A DNA stretch of 64,000 nucleotides from an uncultured Rhodospirillaceae bacterium (GTDB lineage: Bacteria; Pseudomonadota; Alphaproteobacteria; Azospirillales; Azospirillaceae). This document shows, piece after piece, positions 55,263 through 62,434 of this stretch (position 1 is the first letter of the stretch; every line of letters begins with the position of its first letter). Under the pieces are notes generated by a model that saw only the letters and a program-made list of their open reading frames with translations, was not told where the DNA came from and ran no database searches. A program made the translations under genes and the position numbers. The DNA is taken from positions 186,001 to 250,000 of the forward strand of contig CALBDS010000053.1 in NCBI GenBank assembly GCA_937927415.1, read 5' to 3'.

Positions 55263-56984
55263 ATGTCCCCAAGGAGTTCCCTCCTGCCGCTTTCTCACAC
55301 TGTCCGGGTTGCCACGGTGTCGATTGACCGCACGGAACTGGACCGGCTGATGGCGGAACGCCCGGCCGGAAACCGCAGCGCCATGCAGGCGGTGCGCGAT
55401 TGCTATGGTGACATCAGCCTGATGCGCGAACGCGGCCTGTCGTGGGCCGACATTTCCGGCATTCTGGCGCGTCTGGGCATCACCACCCGCGACAACAACC
55501 CCATTTCCCCGGTGACGTTGCGGTCCGCCTTCTTCCTGGTGGGCAACGAGATCCGTTCCGGCGCCACGGTGACGGAGGAGGGCGGGGCCACCCCCGAAAC
55601 CATCGCCGCCGTCCACGCCGCCGCTCTGGCCGCCGGCCTGCCGGCGGACGCCGCCGCACCCGTGCTTCCCCCTGTGGAGGAGCCGGTCCCGGACGCCGCG
55701 GCGGATGCGGCCGCGGAAGAGGCGCCCGTAGCGGATGCCGCCACCCCGGCAGCGGGCGAATCGCATTTCAGTTCGGCGCCATCGCTGCTGTCTCCGGCGG
55801 TGGATTCGAGCGCCGATGATGCCGACGATGACGGTGCGGTGACGGAGGAAGAGGATGCGGCCGTCGAGGACACCGCTGCCGATTCCCGTGCCCAACAGCC
55901 AGCGGACGATGCGCCGGAGGAGGAAACGCCGGTTGCCCCTCCGGCTAATCATCTGAAAGATTTCGATCTTTTGGCTCCCGTCCCGCCGGAGGAGGCACCC
56001 GCCCCCGCGGAACCGGAACCGGAAGCGGTGCCGGAACCCCCACCCCCGCCGGAGCCGGAACCCGAACCCGCTCCGCCGGAACCGGCGCCGGTGCCCAAGG
56101 CCGTGGCAATCGCCCCGCCGCTGATGATAGAACCTGCATCCGTAGCGGTCTCTCCTTCCGACCGGACAGACAGACTTTGGAAAGGCGATTTCATGCTGGG
56201 AACGATTTTCGTCCTCAATGACCGCGGTGGGGTGGGGAAGACTCTTCTCTCGCATCATCTGATGGCGACCGCGATGCTGGAGGGCCTTCAGCTCAAGGTC
56301 GTCGAGTACGAGGTCAACGAACGTTTGGCCCGTCTTTTCGGCCCGGAAATCGTCGAGCACCGCCGCATCACCCAGGACTTCATGAACATGATGGGGTCTG
56401 GTGACGGCTTTTACGAATTCTGGGACCAGATCGGCCCCGAACTGCAGCGCGGCGGCCGCCTGTTCGACTTTGGCGGCAACATCAGCCAGTGGTTCTTCAA
56501 CTGGGCCGAGGTGTCGGGCTTCGACTATTACGTGGGCGAAGGCGAACGGCTGACGTTCATGATCCCGGTGACGGTCGATCTGGCGTCGCTGTCCACCGGC
56601 ATGGCGACCCTGGACCGCATCGCCGCCATAGCACCCAAGGCCAAGCGGGTGATCGTGGAGAACGCCTTCTCCGGCCCCTTCACCCAGCTTGAAGACAGCC
56701 AGTACGCCCGCCGCAAGGCCGAGCTGCAGGAACGCGAAGGGGTGGATTTCATCTCCATGCCCCCCTGCACGGCCCCGGCGTGGGCGCGTCTGACCGGCCA
56801 CCGCCTGGATCAGGTGGCGCAGATGACCCGCGAGGATCTGGTGAAGCTGGGCATGACGCCGCCGGTGGCGTCGCGCTCGCTCATCATCATCCACGACTGG
56901 CTGCGCACCATGCGTCAGGCGCTGGCCCCGTACCTGATCGACGCCTTCCGTCAGACTCCGGGTGCCGCCAAGCCCGCCCGGTAA
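55263..56984 (+). CDS. Fusion protein: HTH-like region, acidic Pro-rich linker, ParA/TraL-like ATPase
   Basis: The 573-residue product starts at ATG 55263 after GGAAAGGA. Residues 20-100 (MRERGLSWADISGILARL, then PISPVTLRSAFF) resemble the DNA-binding-like helical part of TraK-type plasmid mobilisation proteins. Residues 105-305 are an acidic, Ala/Pro-rich disordered linker. From residue 311 (MLGTIFVLNDRGGVGKTLL) a MinD/ParA-class ATPase follows; the usual Lys before GGVGK is Arg, and DFGGNISQWF takes the Walker A-prime place. An internal ATG at 56193 has its own ribosome site. A terminator follows. Role unknown. Confidence 0.8.
   Translation: MSPRSSLLPLSHTVRVATVSIDRTELDRLMAERPAGNRSAMQAVRDCYGDISLMRERGLSWADISGILARLGITTRDNNPISPVTLRSAFFLVGNEIRSGATVTEEGGATPETIAAVHAAALAAGLPADAAAPVLPPVEEPVPDAAADAAAEEAPVADAATPAAGESHFSSAPSLLSPAVDSSADDADDDGAVTEEEDAAVEDTAADSRAQQPADDAPEEETPVAPPANHLKDFDLLAPVPPEEAPAPAEPEPEAVPEPPPPPEPEPEPAPPEPAPVPKAVAIAPPLMIEPASVAVSPSDRTDRLWKGDFMLGTIFVLNDRGGVGKTLLSHHLMATAMLEGLQLKVVEYEVNERLARLFGPEIVEHRRITQDFMNMMGSGDGFYEFWDQIGPELQRGGRLFDFGGNISQWFFNWAEVSGFDYYVGEGERLTFMIPVTVDLASLSTGMATLDRIAAIAPKAKRVIVENAFSGPFTQLEDSQYARRKAELQEREGVDFISMPPCTAPAWARLTGHRLDQVAQMTREDLVKLGMTPPVASRSLIIIHDWLRTMRQALAPYLIDAFRQTPGAAKPAR
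56176..56195 (+). promoter_or_regulatory. Internal ribosome site and ATG at the start of the ATPase domain
   Basis: GGAAAGG lies 7 nt before the in-frame ATG 56193, exactly at the boundary between linker and ATPase domain. A separate 263-residue ATPase could be made from the same message. Confidence 0.45.
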
Positions 56985-57000
56985 CGGTTTCCAATCAAAA

Positions 57001-57036
57001 AAGCCCCCCGTCCTGCTCTGTGACGGGGGGCTTTTT
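57001..57036 (+). terminator. Terminator after the ATPase fusion gene
   Basis: A 12-bp stem aagccccccgtc/gacggggggctt with 9-nt loop and a T-run. Confidence 0.9.
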
Positions 57037-57055
57037 TATTGGTGGGATGCAAGCA

Positions 57056-57290
57056 GGGCAACGAACTCAGCTTAACGAACCGGGGCAGTTCCCCTCTCCC
57101 CGCCGGGGAGAGGGCCGGGTGAGGGCCGATTTTCGCGCGATAGCCCGAAAATTGAGCCGTCAGGCTCTCGAAACATGAGATTTGAGGTTGCTTCGCAACG
57201 GATTTCGGGCCTTCGGCGCGAAATCCGGCCCTCACCCTATCCCTCTCCCGGGGCGGGAGAGGGGAAATAAACCTGAATTCGTTGCCCTGG
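57056..57290. repeat. Long imperfect inverted-repeat element, about 230 bp
   Basis: The arms start with agggcaacgaa (57056) and end with its complement ttcgttgccc (57278-57287); inside they pair through cccctctccc, ggtgaggg and the region cgcgcgatagcccgaaa. The sequence falls between the ATPase gene terminator and trpE, in a gap otherwise empty. Its left end resembles that of the 3.5-kb element. Confidence 0.75.
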
Positions 57291-57294
57291 GGAT

Positions 57295-57339
57295 GCAAGG
57301 GCTATCGCCCTTGCCGGGGCGCCGGGGCAGCGCCCCGGC
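57295..57339 (-). terminator. Two overlapping GC hairpins downstream of trpE
   Basis: gcaagggc/gcccttgc (57295-57314) and gccggggc/gccccggc (57313-57339) lie just after the trpE stop. Termination or mRNA end protection is likely. Confidence 0.55.
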
Positions 57340-57347
57340 ATCCTTCT

Positions 57348-58862
57348 TCAGTTCCGCGAGGCTTCCGCCCGCACGGCCTCTTCCGCCGCCCGGATCAGCG
57401 CCTGCGCCTTATTGACGGTTTCCTGATACTCAGCTTCGGGATCGCTGTCGGCGACGACACCGCCACCGGCCTGCACCACCATGGTGCCGTCCTTGATCAC
57501 CGCGGTCCGCAACGCGATGCAGGTGTCCATCGCCCCCGACGCGCCGAAATAGCCGATGCACCCGGCGTAGATGCCGCGGCGGGCCTTTTCCAACTCGTCG
57601 ATGATTTCCATCGCCCGCACCTTGGGCGCGCCCGACACGGTGCCGGCGGGGAAGCCGGCGGCCAGCGCGTCCAGCGTGTCGTGGGCGGGGTCAAGCTCGC
57701 CTTCCACGTTGGAGACGATGTGCATGACGTGGCTGTAGAACTCCACGACCATCTTGTGGGTCACGCGCACGGTGCCCACCTTCGCCACCCGGCCCACGTC
57801 GTTGCGGCCCAGATCCAGCAGCATCAGGTGCTCGGCCAGCTCCTTGGGATCGGCCAGCAGATCGTCCACCATCGCCTGATCCTCCTCCGGCGTGGCGCCG
57901 CGTTTGCGGGTGCCGGCGATGGGGCGGATGGTGATCTTGCCGTCGCGCACCCGCACCAGGATTTCCGGCGAGGAGCCGACGATGGACAGTTCGCCGAAAT
58001 CCAGATGGAACAGGAACGGCGACGGGTTCAACCGGCGCAGCGCCCGATAGAGCGCCAGCGGCGACAGGCGGAAGGGAATCCGGATGCGCTGGGACGGCAC
58101 CACCTGGAAGATATCGCCGGCGCGGATGTACTCCTTCGCCCGCTCCACGATGGCGTGATATTCCTCCCGCGAGGTGTTGGAGGTCTGGGGCAGGGGCAGG
58201 GTGCCGTCCACCCGCGGTTCCCGGCGCAAGGGGAGCGGACGGCCCAGATCGGCCACCGCATCGGCCAGCCGTTCCGACGCGCGGGCGTACGCCGCGGCGG
58301 CGTCCACCCCGGCTTCGGGCCACACCGGCGTGACCAGCGTCACCGAGTCGGTCTGGGAATCCAGGATGGCGACGATGGACGGGCGGGTCAGGATGGCGTC
58401 GGGAACGCCCAATTCATCGGGGTTGTCGTCGGGCAGCCGTTCCATCAGCCGCACCATGTCGTACCCCAGATAGCCGAACAGGCCGGCGGCCATGGGCGGC
58501 AACTCGGCGGGCAGATCGATGCGGCTTTCCGCCATCAGCGCCCGCAGGGAAGCCAGCGGCGGCAGGCTGCACGGCTCGTACCCGTCGGCGTCGTAGAGCG
58601 CGCGGCGGTTCACCTCCACGCTGGTGCGGCGGCAGCGCCAGACCAGATCGGGCTTGAAGCCGATGATGGAATAGCGGTCGCGGCGGGCACCGGCCCCACG
58701 CTCCGCCGATTCCAGCAGAAAGCCGAACGGACGCCCGTCGGCCAGCTTCAGGTAAGCCGACACCGGCGTTTCCAGATCGCTGACCTGCGTGGTCCACACC
58801 ACTTGCGGACGGCCTTCGGCATAGGCGGCGTCGAAAGCGGAAAAATCGGGCAGAACCTTCAC
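57348..58862 (-). CDS. trpE: Anthranilate synthase component I
   Basis: TrpE makes anthranilate from chorismate in tryptophan synthesis. The 504-residue product has the chorismate-binding core: RPIAGTRKRGATPEED (about 314), LLDLGRNDVGRVA (about 348), GTVSGAPKVRAMEIIDELE (about 420) and VVQAGGGVVADSDPEAEYQE (about 467). The N-terminal regulatory region includes LLESAERG (about 50), the site of tryptophan feedback in enteric enzymes. TrpG is not fused and not adjacent downstream. It lies downstream of ppiD on the same strand with a 50-bp gap. Confidence 0.96.
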   Translation of the reverse strand: MKVLPDFSAFDAAYAEGRPQVVWTTQVSDLETPVSAYLKLADGRPFGFLLESAERGAGARRDRYSIIGFKPDLVWRCRRTSVEVNRRALYDADGYEPCSLPPLASLRALMAESRIDLPAELPPMAAGLFGYLGYDMVRLMERLPDDNPDELGVPDAILTRPSIVAILDSQTDSVTLVTPVWPEAGVDAAAAYARASERLADAVADLGRPLPLRREPRVDGTLPLPQTSNTSREEYHAIVERAKEYIRAGDIFQVVPSQRIRIPFRLSPLALYRALRRLNPSPFLFHLDFGELSIVGSSPEILVRVRDGKITIRPIAGTRKRGATPEEDQAMVDDLLADPKELAEHLMLLDLGRNDVGRVAKVGTVRVTHKMVVEFYSHVMHIVSNVEGELDPAHDTLDALAAGFPAGTVSGAPKVRAMEIIDELEKARRGIYAGCIGYFGASGAMDTCIALRTAVIKDGTMVVQAGGGVVADSDPEAEYQETVNKAQALIRAAEEAVRAEASRN

Positions 58863-58912
58863 GGGACGAACTCCGGCCGGATGCGGCGGTGGGGTGGTTG
58901 GGACGGGGTGGA

Positions 58913-60781
58913 TCAGGGGGCCGCGAACATCTGGGCGATGCGCTGCCGCTCGACGGTCACGGGGTAACGCTGGCGCAGGGCTTCGGCGAACTGGGTGGCC
59001 AGATCGTTTTCGATGCCGCGGCTGACCTGGGTCGCCAGGGTGGCGGTGTCGGCCCCCGGTGCGGCGGGATCGGCGGGGATCACCTCCTTCAGCCGGGCGA
59101 TCACCTGGGCGGTGGCCGTGGCGCCGGTGACGATTTCGCCGGGGTTGGCGGCGAACAGCTTGCCCACCATCTCGGCGGGCAAGCCTTCCACGCTGGTGGT
59201 GTCGCGGGTGAAGGGGGCGGTCAGGGCGATGCTGCCGCCCGCGGCCTGGGCCAGTTCCCCCGCATCGCCGCCGGTCTTCAGCTTTTCCGCCAGGGCCTGG
59301 GCGGCCTCGGCGGTCCTCTTCGCCTGCTGCGCGGCGGTCCAGGCGGCCACCACGTCGGCGCGCACGCTGTCCAGCGGACGCGGGGCGGCGGGGGTGACGC
59401 CGGCGACGTGGACGACGATGAAGGCGCCTTCCTTGGTTTCGATCACGCCGCTGGTCTTGCCGGCCTCCAGGGAGAAGGCGGTGCGGGCGACCTCGGCGAC
59501 GGCGGGCACGCCGGTGATGGCGGCACCGTCCGGGGTCTTGCCGTCGGCGGTGATGGCGGGGATGGTGACCAGGGCGACACCCTGGCCCCGGGCCACCTCG
59601 TCCAGCGAGGCACCGCTGGCGAGCGCGTCATCCACCTGCGTCTCGATCTTGTAGAGCCGATCGGCGCCCTTTTCCCGGCGGATGTCGGCGATCAGGCGGG
59701 CGCGCACCTCGTCCAGGGATTTGGCGGCACCGGGCACGATGTCGGCGACCTGCAGAACGTACCAGCCGAAGGCGGTCTTGACCGGCGCGCTGGCCTTGCC
59801 CTTGCCCAGGGCGAAAGCGGCGTCGCCCAGGTCCAGCACCTCCGCCTTGGTCACGTTGTCGAGGGAGCGGACCTCTTCCCCCGCGGCCTTGGCGGCGTCG
59901 TCGAGGGCGGTGGCGGCGGCGGAGTCGGCAATCTGCTTGGCCTTGGCCTCGTCATCCACCAGCACGAAGCGGATGGTGCGGCGCTCCGGCGTGCCGAATT
60001 CGCCCGACCGCTCGTCATAGGCGGCGCGGATCTCGGCGTCGGTCACCTCCACATCGCGGCCCGCCGCCTCGATGGTCAGGGGCAGGACGGACACGGCGCG
60101 GAATTCCGGGGCGGTGTAGCGGTCGATGTTGGCGTCGTAATAGGCCTTCACCGCCGCATCGTCGGGCGTGCCGACGTCGCCAGTGTTGGGCAGGGTGACC
60201 ACCTCGGCCACCCGCTTTTCCTCCTGATGGCGGAACAGGGCGTCCACCAGCGGCTTGGGCGCCGTGGCCCCGGCCACCACCGCCCCGGCCACCAGACTGC
60301 GGCCGATTTCCTGGCGCAGGACGGCGATGTAGCCGTCTTCGGTCAGGTTGTTGTTGCGCAGCACGGCGCGGAAACGGTTGGCGTCGAACTGGCCGGCGTC
60401 GTTGCGGAAGGCCGGTTCGTCGGCGATGCGCTGGCGCACGGTGTCCACCCCGACGCTGAGGCCGGCGTCCTTGGCGGCCAGATCGTACAGGGTGCGCTGG
60501 ACCAGCACGTTCACCGCCTGATCCACCAGACCCAACTGGCGGGCCTGTTCGGCGGTCAGGTTGCCGCCGAACAGCGGGCGCAGCCGTTCCATCTGGCGGC
60601 GGAATTCCTGGTCCAGTTCGGTGCGGCCGATCTCGACCGGCCCGACCGTCACCACGGTGGAGGACTGGCCGCGGCCGCGGATCACGTCGCCGATCCCCCA
60701 GACGCCGAAGCTGAGGATGAGAAAGACGAACAGGATCTTGACGATCCACGAGCCGGCGTAGGTACGGATGAACTGGAGCAT
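58913..60781 (-). CDS. Periplasmic folding chaperone/peptidyl-prolyl isomerase PpiD (SurA-type)
   Basis: The 622-residue product has an N-terminal membrane anchor (ILFVFLILSFGVWGIGDVI, about 16-34), a SurA_N-like helical region (about 40-240), a parvulin-type rotamase domain (about 260-365) with VKTAFGWYVLQVAD, and long C-terminal helices. It helps outer-membrane and secreted protein folding in the periplasm. It shares the strand with trpE and begins 222 bp before the divergent tpiA start. Confidence 0.9.
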   Translation of the reverse strand: MLQFIRTYAGSWIVKILFVFLILSFGVWGIGDVIRGRGQSSTVVTVGPVEIGRTELDQEFRRQMERLRPLFGGNLTAEQARQLGLVDQAVNVLVQRTLYDLAAKDAGLSVGVDTVRQRIADEPAFRNDAGQFDANRFRAVLRNNNLTEDGYIAVLRQEIGRSLVAGAVVAGATAPKPLVDALFRHQEEKRVAEVVTLPNTGDVGTPDDAAVKAYYDANIDRYTAPEFRAVSVLPLTIEAAGRDVEVTDAEIRAAYDERSGEFGTPERRTIRFVLVDDEAKAKQIADSAAATALDDAAKAAGEEVRSLDNVTKAEVLDLGDAAFALGKGKASAPVKTAFGWYVLQVADIVPGAAKSLDEVRARLIADIRREKGADRLYKIETQVDDALASGASLDEVARGQGVALVTIPAITADGKTPDGAAITGVPAVAEVARTAFSLEAGKTSGVIETKEGAFIVVHVAGVTPAAPRPLDSVRADVVAAWTAAQQAKRTAEAAQALAEKLKTGGDAGELAQAAGGSIALTAPFTRDTTSVEGLPAEMVGKLFAANPGEIVTGATATAQVIARLKEVIPADPAAPGADTATLATQVSRGIENDLATQFAEALRQRYPVTVERQRIAQMFAAP

Positions 60782-61002
60782 GGTGTCCGGTCAGGCAAGG
60801 AAAAGGGCCGCGCCGATGGCTGGCGGTCGGGCGGCATCATAAAAGCGTGGTCCGGGGGCGGCAACCGTCCGTTTGTCCATGGGGGCGCGTGATCGCGGTC
60901 CGCACGGGTGGAAATTGCCGGGGCGGGCTGTTACACACAAGCGCCATGGGGGCGGCAACGTCCCCACGGGTTTCACCGCCATTCGGGGAGGATACGAAAA
61001 CC

Positions 61003-61758
61003 ATGGCCGAACGCCGCAAGCTGATCGCCGGCAATTGGAAGATGAACGGGCTGAAGGCCGACGGGCTGGAACTGGCCTCCGATCTGGCCGGGCGGCTGAA
61101 GGGCGCCGGTGCCGTCGCCTTCGACATGCTGGTGTGCCCGCCGTTCCCGCTGCTGTTCCCGGTGGGCGAAGCCATCGCCGATTCCCCCCTGGCGCTGGGC
61201 GGCCAGGATTGCGCGGCCAAGCTCAGCGGTGCTCACACCGGCGACATCAGCCCGCAGATGCTCAAGGATGCCGGCTGCGGCTTCGTCATCCTCGGTCATT
61301 CGGAACGGCGCCAGGACCACGGCGAAACCGATGCCGTGGTGAAGGCCAAGGCGGAAGCCGCCATCGGCCAGGGGCTGGTCGCCATCGTCTGCGTCGGTGA
61401 AACCGAAGCCCAGCGCGAAGCCGGGCAGGCGGACGCGGTGGTGGGCGCCCAGGTGGCGGGGTCGCTGCCCGCCGGGGCCAACGCCGCCACGGTGGTGATC
61501 GCGTACGAACCCGTGTGGGCCATCGGCACCGGCAAGACCGCCACCCCGGCGGACGTGGCGGCGATGCACGGCTTCATCCGTGCGGAGCTGGCGAAGGTGC
61601 TGGGCGATGCGGACAAGGTGCGCATCCTCTACGGCGGTTCGGTGAAGCCCGGCAATGCGGCGGAACTGATGGCGACGGCGGACGTGGACGGGGCGCTGGT
61701 CGGCGGCGCCTCGCTCAAGGCGGATGATTTCTGGGCCATCGGCACCAGTTGCCGCTAG
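61003..61758 (+). CDS. tpiA: Triosephosphate isomerase
   Basis: The 251-residue product starts at ATG 61003 (MAERRKLIAGNWKMNG) and has all catalytic residues: Asn/Lys in GNWKMN, His in ILGHSERRQ (about 97) and Glu in AYEPVWAIGTGK (about 168), with the phosphate loop GGSVKPGNAAE. It interconverts dihydroxyacetone phosphate and glyceraldehyde-3-phosphate. The open frame upstream to 60847 has no family similarity. secG follows, as in many bacteria. Confidence 0.97.
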   Translation: MAERRKLIAGNWKMNGLKADGLELASDLAGRLKGAGAVAFDMLVCPPFPLLFPVGEAIADSPLALGGQDCAAKLSGAHTGDISPQMLKDAGCGFVILGHSERRQDHGETDAVVKAKAEAAIGQGLVAIVCVGETEAQREAGQADAVVGAQVAGSLPAGANAATVVIAYEPVWAIGTGKTATPADVAAMHGFIRAELAKVLGDADKVRILYGGSVKPGNAAELMATADVDGALVGGASLKADDFWAIGTSCR

Positions 61759-61899
61759 CATCCGCGTGAGACGCGCTTTATAACATGGCGGCTCAAGCGC
61801 GCCGGGGCCGTGACGGTCCCCGGCGCGCTCTCGGTTTTGAGGGCCGGTTTCGATTCTTTACGGTGGCCGTCTCCGGCCTTGAGGGAAGGGTACAGGTCT

Positions 61900-62229
61900 A
61901 TGCACGCGGTGGTTCTCGTCATTCACCTGCTGATCGCGCTGGCCTTGGTCGGCGTCATCCTGATCCAGAAATCGGAAGGCGGCGGTCTTGGCATCGGCGG
62001 CGGCACCATGGGCGGCATGATGTCGGCCCGCGGCACGGCGAACCTGCTGACCCGCACCACCGCCATCCTGGCGGCGTGCTTCATGGTGACCAGCGTCACG
62101 CTGGCGATCATGGCGGGCAACACCGGGGCGGCGCGCCCGTCGTCGATCATCGACACCATTCCCGCCCAGCCGGCCCAGCCGTCGGCCCCCGCCACCCCGG
62201 CCCAGCCGGCGCCCCCCGTCGCCCAGTAA
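61900..62229 (+). CDS. secG: Protein translocase subunit SecG
   Basis: The 109-residue product starts at ATG 61900 (MHAVVLVIHLLIALALVGVI) and has two membrane spans with the conserved loop IQKSEGGGLG and the TRTTAILAACFM second span; a Pro/Ala-rich tail follows. It supports SecYE in export. The tpiA-secG-pyrG order is common in alphaproteobacteria. Confidence 0.95.
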   Translation: MHAVVLVIHLLIALALVGVILIQKSEGGGLGIGGGTMGGMMSARGTANLLTRTTAILAACFMVTSVTLAIMAGNTGAARPSSIIDTIPAQPAQPSAPATPAQPAPPVAQ

Positions 62230-62287
62230 CGGGGCATCCGCCCGCCAGGGGCGGGCCGTCCGGTCGGCAGCACCGGCAAAAAAAACA

Positions 62288-62322
62288 CAAGAGGCGGCCG
62301 TTCCGAAGCCGCCTCTTTCCTT
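62288..62322 (+). terminator. Terminator between secG and pyrG
   Basis: The stem aagaggcggc/gccgcctctt (62288-62297 and 62307-62316) is followed by tcctttt. pyrG therefore probably has its own promoter, or is controlled by read-through. Confidence 0.8.
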
Positions 62323-62434
62323 TTAATGGGGCCTGAACCCGTTTCAGCACCCCATATGCGGATTTCGGGATCGGTTCCGGCGCACGCGGGTGCGGCCGGG
62401 GTCTTCGGACGGAACATAGGGTCTTCGGACGAAC

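Noticed and set aside
55119..56894. Minus-strand extension of the Pro-rich gene over the ATPase gene
   Set aside because: Composition is that of antisense to the ATPase fusion; the plausible start at 55118 has a ribosome site.
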